DNA of 64,000 nucleotides from JBBPYC01 sp965218765 (GTDB taxonomy: Bacteria > Pseudomonadota > Gammaproteobacteria > Burkholderiales > Burkholderiaceae_C). The stretch covers positions 186,001 to 250,000 of the forward strand of contig CBDCLU010000004.1 of the NCBI GenBank assembly GCA_965218765.1, read 5' to 3'. A program made the translations under genes and the position numbers. Below the pieces are notes generated by a model. That model was not told where the DNA came from. It did not search any database and saw nothing but the letters and a program-made list of their open reading frames with translations. Below are positions 51,708-60,380 of the stretch, piece after piece; position 1 is the first letter of the stretch; the number at the start of each line of letters is the position of its first letter.

Positions 51708-53051
51708 TCAAGTGTAGGAACCGAGCTTGCAGCCCAGCGCATCGACCGGCTGGATCGCCTTGTCGCCCGGCACGACTTCGACGACTTCCCAGAAGTCTTC
51801 CTTGTTCTTCATGTCCTTGGCGGCCTTGCCCTTCACGATCACGACCGGCCGCACGCACTGGTGATCGCCCGGCCGGTAGTGCACGTCGCCAACCAGCGAG
51901 GGGATCGTCTCGCCTTTCTCATACGCTTTGATCACGTCGGGCGGGTAGAAGCTGCCCGCTTCCTCAACCATGCGCGCCCAGTGCGCGAAGCTCACATAAG
52001 CGTTCTCCGCGCCCCATTCGGGCTTGTAGCCATACTTCTTCTCGAACGCTTCGACGAACATCTTGGCGAGCGGGTACTGGTCTTCCAGCGTCCACCAGAA
52101 ATCGGTCGCGGCATAGACGCCTTCGAGCAGGTTCTCGCCCACTTCCGGCGCCAGGAAAGGAATCTGATACGGCACCGCGAGCTTCATCTTCTCGAAGATG
52201 CCGAAGCGCTTGGCCTGCTGCGTGGACAGCACCGCGTCGCGGCCCCAGTTCACGTTGATCAGCACTTCGGCACCGGAGTTGGCGATGTTCAGCAGGTACG
52301 AGCTGAAGTCCGGCGAGCCGAGCGGCGATACCTGGTTCGTCACCATCTTCCAGCCCCCGTTCTCCGTCAGGTAGTCGTTCATCGACTTGGTGACGGTGTG
52401 GCCGTAGGTGTAGTCGGGCGTCATGAACGCCATCTTCTTGTTCTTGCCGTAGGCTTTCAGCAGCACCGGGCCGAGCGCGTTGGCGGCCGTCTCGCCGAAG
52501 AAGCACTGGCGAAAGCCATAGCGCACGCAGTCCTTGCCGGTGGTATCGTTCGAGCCCGAAATGCCGGACAGGTAGAGCACCTTGGAGCGGTCCGCGAGCT
52601 TGTTGAGCGCGACCGCCACTGCGCTCGATGTGGCGCCGGTCATCAAAATCGCGTTGTTCTCGCTGATGAAGCGCTGCTGCGCCTGCACCGCGGTGTTCGG
52701 CTTCGCAGCCGAATCGGCCACGCCCAGCACCAGTGTCTTGCCGAGCACCCCCTTGCTGGTCTTGGGCGAGAGTTTCTTCATCAGCTCATGGCCGGAGTTG
52801 ATGTGCTCGACGGCCAGTTCCCAGCCCTTCAACTCGTCCTCGCCCTGCACCGCATAGGCGCCGGTGCGCGGCACCGCGACGCCGATGAAGACCGAGCTGC
52901 CAGCCGAGCCGGCTGGCCAGGTGCCGATCGGCGGCTGGTCGGCCGCGAAGCTTAAGCGCGGCAGGAACATGCCGCCTGCGACGCCAGCGCCGGCCTTGAG
53001 GAATTGGCGGCGCGCGTATTCAGCGCGTTTCACATCATCGAAATGGTTCAT
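51708..53051 (-). CDS. Periplasmic substrate-binding protein of the second Liv-type importer
   Basis: 447 residues. The N terminus YARRQFLKAGAGVAGGMFLPRLSFAADQ is a Tat-type signal. Then IGTWPAGSAGSSVFIGVAVPRTGAYAVQGEDELKGWELAVEHIN begins a Peripla_BP_6 receptor fold, as in amino-acid- or urea/amide-binding LivJ proteins. It is the first gene of this importer, followed by LivH, LivM-LivG and LivF. The ligand cannot be deduced. It lies divergent from the Bug/GGT genes at 53367, with 315 bases between. Confidence 0.92.
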   Translation of the reverse strand: MNHFDDVKRAEYARRQFLKAGAGVAGGMFLPRLSFAADQPPIGTWPAGSAGSSVFIGVAVPRTGAYAVQGEDELKGWELAVEHINSGHELMKKLSPKTSKGVLGKTLVLGVADSAAKPNTAVQAQQRFISENNAILMTGATSSAVAVALNKLADRSKVLYLSGISGSNDTTGKDCVRYGFRQCFFGETAANALGPVLLKAYGKNKKMAFMTPDYTYGHTVTKSMNDYLTENGGWKMVTNQVSPLGSPDFSSYLLNIANSGAEVLINVNWGRDAVLSTQQAKRFGIFEKMKLAVPYQIPFLAPEVGENLLEGVYAATDFWWTLEDQYPLAKMFVEAFEKKYGYKPEWGAENAYVSFAHWARMVEEAGSFYPPDVIKAYEKGETIPSLVGDVHYRPGDHQCVRPVVIVKGKAAKDMKNKEDFWEVVEVVPGDKAIQPVDALGCKLGSYT

Positions 53052-53366
53052 GGGTCGTGGTTCCTGTTCTTGGGAAAATTCGCGCCTCACAAGTGCCCCA
53101 TGAAATGAACCCTGGACTGGGCCTGTCATGGTCCGGACGACGAAGCCGTCTTTGCAGCCGCAATCGACTTGGCAGAGGCGACATCTCGGCGCAGCTTACA
53201 TCTCGATGCGATCGCATGACCACGGTAAAAACCCGCCCGGCAAGCCGTCGTCGCATTGACTCGGGTGCGGCTGCGAGTTCATCGCGTCCGGCCATTCATC
53301 TCGGGCGACTACCATGCGGGCATCGCTGAATGCCAGCAGGAACTTGCCGCAAGGAGCGTCTTTCAC
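53052..53366. other. Divergent control region with perfect palindrome
   Basis: 315 bases between the binding-protein gene (minus) and the Bug gene (plus). It contains the perfect 12-base palindrome ATGCGATCGCAT at 53206-53217, near the middle, which may be an operator. I see no other strong signals apart from the AAGGAG of the Bug gene at 53351-53356. Confidence 0.4.
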
Positions 53367-54368
53367 ATGCCCATCGACTTTTTCAGGTTCTCATCAATGC
53401 GGCGCTGCGTGGCCGCGATCGTGCTGCTGGCGCCGTTTGCATGGGGTGCAAGCGCGCAGGCGCAGACCTGGCCCGACCACCCGGTGCGGCTGATCGTCCC
53501 GTTCCCGGCCGGCGGCGCGACCGATCTGATCGCGCGCGTGATCGCGCAGAAGGTCGCCAGCGACATCGGCCAGCAGATCGTGGTGGACAACAAGGCCGGC
53601 GCGGGCGGCACCATCGGCAGCGCGGAAGCCGCGAAGGCGCCGGCCGACGGCTACACCCTGCTGCTGACCACCAGCAGCACGCATGCGATATCGCCGCACC
53701 TGAACCCGAAGCTGCCGTATGACGCGGTGAACAGCTTCACGCCGATCGCGCATCTGGTCGATGCGGCCAGCGTGCTGCTGGTGACGCCGTCGTTGCCGGT
53801 CAAGTCGGTCGCCGAGCTGATCGACTACGGCAAGCAGCACCCCGATGCGTTGAATTACGCAAGCAGCGGCAACGGCACCATCGTGCACCTGACCACGGAG
53901 GCGTTCAAGACGCAGGCCAACGTGCAGATGACGCATGTGCCGTACAAGGGCACGGCGCTGGCGATTCCCGACGTGGCATCAGGCCAGGTGCAGGTGCTGT
54001 TCGACTCGATCCCCTCGGGCATGCCGCACGTCAGGAGTGGCCGCCTGCGCGCGCTGGCGGTCACCGGCGACAAGCGCTCAGCCATCGCGCCGGACTTGCC
54101 GACCGTGGCCGAAGCTGGGCTGCCGGGCTTTTCCTCGATCACCTGGTTCGGCCTGTATGCGCCGCATGGGCTCGATCTGGCGCTGGTCACGCGCATTCAC
54201 GATGCGTTCGTGGCCGCCGCGCATTCGGCGCAGGCGGTGGAGAGCCTGGCCAAGCTCGGCGTCGAGCCGGCCGCGGCCAGCTCCCCGAAGCAGTTCGCCG
54301 CGATGGTGCAGGCCGACAGCGACAAATGGGGCCGTGTGATTCGCGAACGCAATATCAAAGTGGAATGA
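53367..54368 (+). CDS. Bug/TctC family periplasmic solute-binding protein
   Basis: 333 residues with a signal peptide (RCVAAIVLLAPFAWGASAQAQ). The Bug signature follows: WPDHPVRLIVPFPAGGATDLIARVIAQK, NKAGAGGTIGS, and TSVMHVPYKG-like MTHVPYKGTALAIPDVASGQVQVLFD. It is the receptor component of tripartite tricarboxylate transporters. TctA/TctB are not adjacent, but the window has an orphan pair at 30557-32558. AAGGAG is ten bases before the ATG. A gamma-glutamyltransferase starts ten bases after its stop and should be co-transcribed. Confidence 0.93.
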   Translation: MPIDFFRFSSMRRCVAAIVLLAPFAWGASAQAQTWPDHPVRLIVPFPAGGATDLIARVIAQKVASDIGQQIVVDNKAGAGGTIGSAEAAKAPADGYTLLLTTSSTHAISPHLNPKLPYDAVNSFTPIAHLVDAASVLLVTPSLPVKSVAELIDYGKQHPDALNYASSGNGTIVHLTTEAFKTQANVQMTHVPYKGTALAIPDVASGQVQVLFDSIPSGMPHVRSGRLRALAVTGDKRSAIAPDLPTVAEAGLPGFSSITWFGLYAPHGLDLALVTRIHDAFVAAAHSAQAVESLAKLGVEPAAASSPKQFAAMVQADSDKWGRVIRERNIKVE

Positions 54369-54378
54369 GTTGGCAGCC

Positions 54379-56022
54379 ATGAGCAATGACGACGACACGG
54401 CAGCAGCGGCAGTCGGCCTCGACTGGTCCAACCCCTACCCATCGGCGCGATCGGCCGTGCTCGGCCGCCACGTGGTCAGCACCTCGCAGCCGCTGGCGGC
54501 ACAAGCAGGCCTGCGCATGCTGCTGGCCGGCGGCAACGCGGTCGATGCGGCGATCGCAGCCGCGATGGTGCTCACCGTGGTCGAGCCGACCGGCAACGGC
54601 CTGGGCAGCGATGCATTCGCGATTTTGTGGGACGGCCGGGAACTGCACGGGCTGAACGCATCGGGCCGTGCACCGGCAGCTTGGGACACAGCGCGTTTTG
54701 CGAATCAGCGCGCGATGCCCGATGCGGGCTGGGACAGCGTCACGGTGCCCGGCGCGGTATCCGCCTGGAGCGCGTTGTCGCAGCGCTTCGGCAAGCTCGA
54801 GTTCAAGGCGTTGGCAGCACCTGCGATCGATTACGCGCGCAACGGCTTTGCGGTGTCGCCGACGATTGCGCGCCTGTGGGCGGCCGGTTCCGAGCGGCTT
54901 GGCCGGCAGCCGGGCTTTGCGGACCACTTCATGCCGGACGGCCGGCCCTTGCGTGCCGGCGAAATTTTCAAGAGCGAAGCACAGGCGGACACGCTCGAGC
55001 AGATCGCCGACAGCCACGGCGAGGCGTTCTACCGCGGCGTGCTGGCCAAGCGCATCGCCGCGCACGCCAAGGCGAACGACGGCGCGATGACCGAAGACGA
55101 TCTGGCCGCGCACCTGCCCGACTGGTGCGGCACCATCGCGCAGCCGTTCGCCGACTCGGTCGTGCACGAGATTCCGCCGAACGGCCAGGGCATCGCGGCG
55201 CTGATGGCGCTGGGCATGCTCCAGGCGCTCGGCATTGGGAAGCTGCCGGTCGATCATGCAGACACCGTGCATCTGTGCCTGGAGGCGATGAAGCTCGCGT
55301 TCGCCGACCTGTATCAACATCACGGCGACATCGATGCGATGGCGGTTGGCAGTGCCGACCTGCTCGACCCCGCCTATTTGGCCGAACGCGCCCGGCTGAT
55401 CGACCCGGCGCGTGCGGGTGAACCGGTCTATGGCACGCCGAAGAAAAGCGGCACGGTCTATCTGGCCGCGGCCGATGCCAGCGGCATGATGATCTCGTTC
55501 ATCCAGTCCAACTACATGGGTTTTGGCTCCGGCATCGTGGTGCCGGGCACCGGCATCAGCCTGCAAAACCGCGGCCATGCGTTCAACCTGCAGGCGGGTC
55601 ACGCGAACGCGGTCGGCCCGCGCAAACGGCCCTCGCACACGATCATCCCGGCGTTCGCGATGCACGCGGACGGCAGCCCGCAGATGGCGTTCGGCGTGAT
55701 GGGCGGGCCGATGCAGTGCCAGGGCCATGTGCAGATGGCGCTGCGCGTGCTGCAGTACGGCCAGAACCCGCAAGCCGCCGCCGATGCGCCGCGCTGGCGC
55801 GTGACCGGCGGGCGCAATGTGGTGGTCGAGCAGGGGTTCGACCCGGCCGTGCTGCAAACGCTGCGGGAGCGCGGCCATGACATCACGGTGGAAGCCGCCG
55901 GCGGCAGCGGCGTGTTCGCATTCGGCGGCGCGCAGCTGGTGCTGAAGAACGGCAGCGACGCGTACGCCGGCTACATCGCCGGCTCCGACCCGCGCAAGGA
56001 CGGGCAGGCGGTTGCGTATTGA
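54379..56022 (+). CDS. Gamma-glutamyltransferase family protein (GGT 2)
   Basis: 547 residues, Ntn-hydrolase fold. The N-terminal part has LLAGGNAVDAAIAAAMVLTVVEPTGNGLGSDAF. The autoprocessing Thr is in KKSGTVYLAAADASGMM (Thr359). The small-subunit region shows GPRKRPSHTIIPAF and GVMGGPMQCQGHVQM. There is no signal peptide, unlike GGT 1 at 32650, so it seems cytoplasmic or exported in another way. Family members also include cephalosporin acylases and oxamate/amide hydrolases, so substrate assignment is open. The link to the Bug receptor suggests it acts on the imported compound. Confidence 0.9.
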   Translation: MSNDDDTAAAAVGLDWSNPYPSARSAVLGRHVVSTSQPLAAQAGLRMLLAGGNAVDAAIAAAMVLTVVEPTGNGLGSDAFAILWDGRELHGLNASGRAPAAWDTARFANQRAMPDAGWDSVTVPGAVSAWSALSQRFGKLEFKALAAPAIDYARNGFAVSPTIARLWAAGSERLGRQPGFADHFMPDGRPLRAGEIFKSEAQADTLEQIADSHGEAFYRGVLAKRIAAHAKANDGAMTEDDLAAHLPDWCGTIAQPFADSVVHEIPPNGQGIAALMALGMLQALGIGKLPVDHADTVHLCLEAMKLAFADLYQHHGDIDAMAVGSADLLDPAYLAERARLIDPARAGEPVYGTPKKSGTVYLAAADASGMMISFIQSNYMGFGSGIVVPGTGISLQNRGHAFNLQAGHANAVGPRKRPSHTIIPAFAMHADGSPQMAFGVMGGPMQCQGHVQMALRVLQYGQNPQAAADAPRWRVTGGRNVVVEQGFDPAVLQTLRERGHDITVEAAGGSGVFAFGGAQLVLKNGSDAYAGYIAGSDPRKDGQAVAY

Positions 56023-56053
56023 GGCGGTTGCCGCCGGAGCCGACGGCCGGTGT

Positions 56054-56446
56054 TCAGACCGACGCCACCGCATCCGTTCGATAGGTGATCTCCACCTTCA
56101 GACCGACCGGGTCCTGCAGAAAAATCTGATGCAATGGAAAGCCCGGCACCGGCGATTCGCCGAATGCGATGCCCTGGTCCGCCAGCCGCTTGCGCATCGC
56201 GTCGATGTCGCGGCCGTTGAATGAGATGTGGTCGAGCGGGCCGGTCGTGGGCGGCGCGGCTTCCTGCAGGCGCGCGGCCAGATGAACGGTCGGCTCGCCA
56301 CCGCTGTAGAGCCAGGCGCCGGGAAAGTCGAAGCCGGGCCTGGGGCCTTCGGTCAGGCCGAGCACGGAGCCGTAAAACGCCTTCAGCGGTTCGAGGTCTT
56401 CGACCCGGCATTTCAAGGTGAAATGGTTCAACAGTCCGACCTGCAT
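56054..56446 (-). CDS. VOC (glyoxalase/dioxygenase fold) family protein
   Basis: 130 residues: LLNHFTLKCRVEDLEPLKAFY with the first His ligand position, PLDHISFNGRDIDAMRKRL with the second, and FLQDPVGLKVEITY with the closing Glu. GGGAGACGCC lies before the ATG at 56446. It is a paralog of the VOC protein at 5047, sharing the NHF start, the PGAWLY strand and DPxGxKVE. Substrate unknown. It converges on GGT 2 with 31 bases between. Confidence 0.82.
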   Translation of the reverse strand: MQVGLLNHFTLKCRVEDLEPLKAFYGSVLGLTEGPRPGFDFPGAWLYSGGEPTVHLAARLQEAAPPTTGPLDHISFNGRDIDAMRKRLADQGIAFGESPVPGFPLHQIFLQDPVGLKVEITYRTDAVASV

Positions 56447-56697
56447 CGCGGCGTCTCCCGGGCTCGTGCAAAGAAAATGGCGGCCGGCTCGCATTGTCGA
56501 ACACAACGGCGGGCTGTCACCGGGTGCGCCGCCTGCCGCGACGAAGCCTTTGCCACGACGCGGTGGGTCTTCGCCCGTGCTGCCGTCATCAGCGCACTGC
56601 ACAATCGCAATTCGTTATCTCGATCGCCCGCCGCTACGGCGCCTGCATGGCCGGCGGCCTGCCTGACCGACCGACACAAGAATGAGGGTCCACCGCC

Positions 56698-58134
56698 TTG
56701 CTCAACGACCTGCTCAAACGCATCGCCGATGCCGGCCGCCAGCTGCGCGGCACCACCGAGACCCGGCCGCCCGAGTTGATCGAGTTGTGCGAGGCGGTGC
56801 TGCGCGGCAAGGGCGAAGCCACCGGCATCGCGAGCGCGATCGACGTGCTGGACGGCTATCGCACGCTGCCGCCGGCGGGCAAGCTCAAGTTCTTCGAACA
56901 GTTGCTCGCGCGCTTCAGCGGCGACCCCAAGCAGATTCAGAAGGCGCTGGAGCGGTTCGCTAAAGATCCGGCGCGCGCCGCGCGCGAGCTGCATTTCGCA
57001 TCCGAGCCGCCGACGCAGGAGCTGGCGCGCCGGTTGAACCGGGCGCCCGGCGGTACCGCTGCGCTGGTCGCGATGCGGCGCGATCTGCTGGAGGCGGCGG
57101 CCACGCATCCCGAGCTGCTGGATCTGGACCGCGACTTCAAGCACCTGCTGGGCTCCTGGTTCAACCGCGGCTTTCTCGAGCTGCGCCGGATCGACTGGGG
57201 CACCGCGGCCGAGACGCTCGAGCACATCATCGCCTATGAGGCGGTGCACGAGATTACGAGCTGGGACGATCTGCGCGGCCGCGTCGGCACGCCGGACCGG
57301 CGCCTGTACGGCTTCTTCCACCCGGCGATCCAGAACGAGCCGCTGATCTTCGTGGAAGTCGCGCTGACGATGGAGCTGCCCGATTCGATCGATGCGATCC
57401 TGGCGCCCGAACGCAAGCCGGTGGATCCGCAAAGCGCGAAGACAGCGGTCTTCTATTCGATCTCGAACTGCCACACGGGCCTGCGCGGCATCTCGTTCGG
57501 CAACTTCCTGATCAAGCAGGTGGTGGAAGACCTGCGCAGCGAACTGCGCGGCCTGCGCACCTTCGTGACCTTGTCGCCGGTGCCGGGCCTGCGGCGCTGG
57601 GCAGTGCAGCAGCTTGAACAGAAAAACAAGGAAAAAGTGGCTGAGGCGCCGGGGAATGTTGCAATGCCTGCTACACAAACTGTAGCCAACACCACATCGG
57701 CGCCAGCGGTGGCCGGACCGAAGCCGGCGTCTGCCAACGGCAGTGCAGCCAATGGCGACAAAGCGGCGCCGGCCAAGAGCGGCTCTCTGACGGCTGAACA
57801 ACTGGCCTTGATCGAGGCCCTGCAGGCCGGCGCCGATCCGGCCGATCCCAAGCATCGCCAGCTGCTCAGCCAGATCGCGGCACGCTACCTCACGCAGCCG
57901 TCCGCACGCGGCGGCGCCACCGATCCGGTCGCGCGTTTCCATCTGGGCAACGGCGCGCGGCTCGAGCGCATCCACACCGCGGCCGATTCGAGCGCGCGCG
58001 GCCAGCAGAATTCGTGGGGCGTGATGGTGAACTACCTGTATGCGCTGGAAGACATCGAGCGCAACCACGAGGCCTACGCGAGCAGCGGCGAGATCGTCTG
58101 CTCGTCCGCCGTGCGCCGGCTGGCGCGCGACTGA
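56698..58134 (+). CDS. Malonyl-CoA decarboxylase
   Basis: 478 residues from a TTG start with GAGG about nine bases upstream. Malonyl-CoA decarboxylase converts malonyl-CoA to acetyl-CoA. The N-terminal helical domain is followed by the catalytic domain: FFHPAIQNEPLIFVEVAL, YSISNCHTGLRGISFGNFLIKQV, and, after an insertion, RFHLGNGARLERIHTAADSSARGQQNSWGVMVNYLY. An Ala/Pro/Asn-rich linker (about residues 320-365, APAVAGPKPASANGSAANG) interrupts the catalytic domain. This is longer than in most members and probably forms an exposed loop. No malonate genes are adjacent. Confidence 0.9.
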   Translation: MLNDLLKRIADAGRQLRGTTETRPPELIELCEAVLRGKGEATGIASAIDVLDGYRTLPPAGKLKFFEQLLARFSGDPKQIQKALERFAKDPARAARELHFASEPPTQELARRLNRAPGGTAALVAMRRDLLEAAATHPELLDLDRDFKHLLGSWFNRGFLELRRIDWGTAAETLEHIIAYEAVHEITSWDDLRGRVGTPDRRLYGFFHPAIQNEPLIFVEVALTMELPDSIDAILAPERKPVDPQSAKTAVFYSISNCHTGLRGISFGNFLIKQVVEDLRSELRGLRTFVTLSPVPGLRRWAVQQLEQKNKEKVAEAPGNVAMPATQTVANTTSAPAVAGPKPASANGSAANGDKAAPAKSGSLTAEQLALIEALQAGADPADPKHRQLLSQIAARYLTQPSARGGATDPVARFHLGNGARLERIHTAADSSARGQQNSWGVMVNYLYALEDIERNHEAYASSGEIVCSSAVRRLARD

Positions 58135-58276
58135 CCGACCCGGCCGGAAGCGCGGGCCGCAACCGCAGCGGCCCGGCTTTTCCTCTGCGCCTCCCTCCTT
58201 GACCTGCATTTTTTCGCGGCTGTGCCATGCGGCCCGCGCGATTCTGGCGTGGTCGAGCCGGACGCTTGAACGCTGC

Positions 58277-58443
58277 TGTTCAAAACTCGGTGGACAACAT
58301 TTGAACAACCGAGGGGTTATCCACAGCCCGTGCAAACACCCAAATCTTGTTCATGTCGGACCATTCGTGTCCAGACCCGCCACGCACAGACCTAGCCGCG
58401 ACGGAGCATGTTGATCCGGCTGGATAAAAAGCTGTTATCCACA
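58277..58443. other. Non-coding region with DnaA-box-like sites and palindromes
   Basis: Two perfect TTATCCACA sequences lie at 58317-58325 and 58435-58443. TGTTCAAA (58277-58284) and TTTGAACA (58300-58307) form an eight-base inverted repeat. CTCGGT and ACCGAG form another over the same stretch. GGATAA and TTATCC flank a seven-base spacer at the second site. The 420-base interval (58135-58554) contains no gene. The sites suggest DnaA binding; whether this is a regulatory site, a titration site or an origin cannot be told. Confidence 0.5.
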
Positions 58444-58464
58444 GCTGAGCACCCGCTCTATCTA

Positions 58465-58495
58465 CTACTGCTATTTGAATTCAATAGAAAAGTAG
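58465..58495. repeat. AT-rich hairpin with CTACT arms
   Basis: CTACT (58465-58469) pairs with AGTAG (58491-58495), and inside CTATT pairs with AATAG around TGAATTC. Mismatches separate the two stems. The arms resemble the GCTACT/AGTAGC hairpin at 46709-46725, so it may be another member of that intergenic element family. Confidence 0.4.
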
Positions 58496-58554
58496 CAAGA
58501 GACAACTTCCGCACGCGCAGTCAAAAAGGCGGCTTGGGCCGTGGACCCACCCGC

Positions 58555-58773
58555 TCAGTGGATCGCTGCCGCCACGATGATCGAAATGCCAAGCGACATC
58601 GCACCCACCACGATGCCCAACGCGACGTTCTGCTTTTCGACCAGTTCCTCCCACAGCCGGTACGGCGTGAGCTTGTCGATCACCACAAATGCAAGCCAGA
58701 ACACCACCACGCCGATCAGCGCATACAGGATCGAGCCCAACACGGCGCTTGCGCGCAGCCATTCGAGGTTCAT
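58555..58773 (-). CDS. DUF350 small membrane protein
   Basis: 72 residues: two or three hydrophobic segments (AVLGSILYALIGVVVFWLAFVVID and NVALGIVVGAMSLGISIIVAAAIH). The polar loop KLTPYRLWEELVEKQN between them is typical of DUF350 (YjfL-like) proteins. A strong GGAGGAAACCCTG precedes the ATG. It lies 25 bases after the DUF4178 gene and forms the last gene of a three-gene membrane module. The function of DUF350 is not known; membrane-stress roles have been proposed. Confidence 0.85.
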   Translation of the reverse strand: MNLEWLRASAVLGSILYALIGVVVFWLAFVVIDKLTPYRLWEELVEKQNVALGIVVGAMSLGISIIVAAAIH

Positions 58774-58798
58774 CAGGGTTTCCTCCGGAAAAGAACAG

Positions 58799-60307
58799 TC
58801 ACTTGTGCCCGCCGCCGCTCGTATAGCCGCCGTACGAGCCGCCCGAACTGCGCGCATCGCCGACGCTGCCTTGCGTGCACATCGACAGCAGCAGCATGAC
58901 GGCGATGATCGCCACCAGCAGCACGACCACGGTGCCGCAGCCGATGTTCGGCGACGCGCTGAACGGCAGCACGTCCTTCTTCGCGAACGCCGCGCGCTCA
59001 GGCTCCAGGCCGAACGCATCTGCCACCGATCTGGCCGCTACCAGGCCACCCACCGACCAAGTCAGCTCGGTCGGCGTGCGCTCGGCGGTCAGCAGGCTGG
59101 GGCCGTTCGTGAAGTCGCGGTTGAATGATTTCTGCCCGCGCTGCACCGGCCAGTAGAACTCGCCGGCCACGTAGCTCGTTTCGGCGTCGTAGCTGTATTT
59201 CAGGCGATAGGTGGTGCCCAGGTAGCGCGCGCTGTTCGCGTGGCTGCGGCGCAGCTGCGGTGCGCCGGTGGCGGGGCGCAGCAGGCTCCAGCCTTCTTCG
59301 GAATCGACCAGGAACGAGAAGCCGCGTTGCTCGTTGAACAGCAGGTACTCGTTCCAGCCGAACGATTCATCGTCGCCGGCGACGCGCCCGATGCGGTGCT
59401 GGAAACCGACCACCTGCCAGGACACGCCCTGCATCCTGCCCAGGCGCCCCAATGCGATCAGCGGCTGCACCGGCTCGTCCTGCACGGCATGGCGCAGTTC
59501 GGCGCCGATGCCGGCGGTCAGGTCGATGATGCTGCCGCAGGAAGCACAGGTGATGCTTTTGGTGGAGCGCAGCTTCACGCTGACCGGTGCGCCGCAGTTC
59601 GGGCAATCGAACTGGCGAGCCTGCTCGTCTTTTGCCGATCCGTCTTTCAGCCCCGACAGCTGCAACGCTTCGAGCCGCACCGCATGACCACGCGAGACGG
59701 TTGGCGGCGTGCGGTCGTACTCGATCGTCAGCACTTCGCCATCGGCAGCGCGCAACTCGACGGCTGCGAACGGCTGGCCGAGCGCGGGCAGCCGCGGCAA
59801 CTCGCCCTGCGCCGACACCAAGGTGACGGGCCGGTTTGCCGTGACCGTGAACAGCTTGCCGGCAATCGCGGTCGTGCTGCCGACGCGCAGGAATTCGGCT
59901 GCCGGCAACGCCCGCGCGCTGCCGGCGGGGACTGCGCGGCTGAACACGAACGCACCGTTGTCCTCGCCGAGCAGGCCGCTCGAGCCATCGGCATCGAACA
60001 CCGCATGCCACTCGGTCCACGGTCCGCTGTCCGACTGGTACTGCAGCCGGCCGACCAGCGTGAAGCGGCCATCGCCCGGCGCACCGATGCCGGGCAAGGT
60101 GCCGCCGGCCATCAATTGCAGTGGGCTGAAATCCTCGAACAGTTCGGCCATGCGGCCGATGCGCGAGAGCACCTCGCCTTGCCGCACCACCGTGCTCTGG
60201 CAGTAGCTGCAGACCGCGTACGCCGACTGCGCGCTGCGAAACAGCACCGGCGCGCCGCAGCCCGGGCACGGGGCGCGGTAGGCGCGCTGCGGCAGGTCGG
60301 TGGCCAA
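58799..60307 (-). CDS. DUF4178 domain protein with two zinc ribbons and a membrane anchor
   Basis: 502 residues. Two zinc ribbons are visible: CPGCGAP with CSYCQS near the N terminus, and CPNCGAP with CASCGS near the middle. Each is close to a DUF4178 repeat (GRLQYQSDSGPWTEWHAVFD and FQHRIGRVAGDDESFGWNEYLLF). One membrane segment (VVVLLVAIIAVMLLLSMC) is near the C terminus, which ends in a Gly/Ser tail. The start appears to be TTG: an in-frame TGA lies two codons before it and no ATG occurs before the first ribbon, and no ribosome site is evident. Function unknown; it is often found with SPFH and DUF350 genes. Confidence 0.8.
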   Translation of the reverse strand: MATDLPQRAYRAPCPGCGAPVLFRSAQSAYAVCSYCQSTVVRQGEVLSRIGRMAELFEDFSPLQLMAGGTLPGIGAPGDGRFTLVGRLQYQSDSGPWTEWHAVFDADGSSGLLGEDNGAFVFSRAVPAGSARALPAAEFLRVGSTTAIAGKLFTVTANRPVTLVSAQGELPRLPALGQPFAAVELRAADGEVLTIEYDRTPPTVSRGHAVRLEALQLSGLKDGSAKDEQARQFDCPNCGAPVSVKLRSTKSITCASCGSIIDLTAGIGAELRHAVQDEPVQPLIALGRLGRMQGVSWQVVGFQHRIGRVAGDDESFGWNEYLLFNEQRGFSFLVDSEEGWSLLRPATGAPQLRRSHANSARYLGTTYRLKYSYDAETSYVAGEFYWPVQRGQKSFNRDFTNGPSLLTAERTPTELTWSVGGLVAARSVADAFGLEPERAAFAKKDVLPFSASPNIGCGTVVVLLVAIIAVMLLLSMCTQGSVGDARSSGGSYGGYTSGGGHK

Positions 60308-60380
60308 CCGTCAGCCGAGGTGCAGGAGAGGAGGCAACACAGCGTTCAACGCCGGCGCACGACAGGCCACCACGGCCCGG

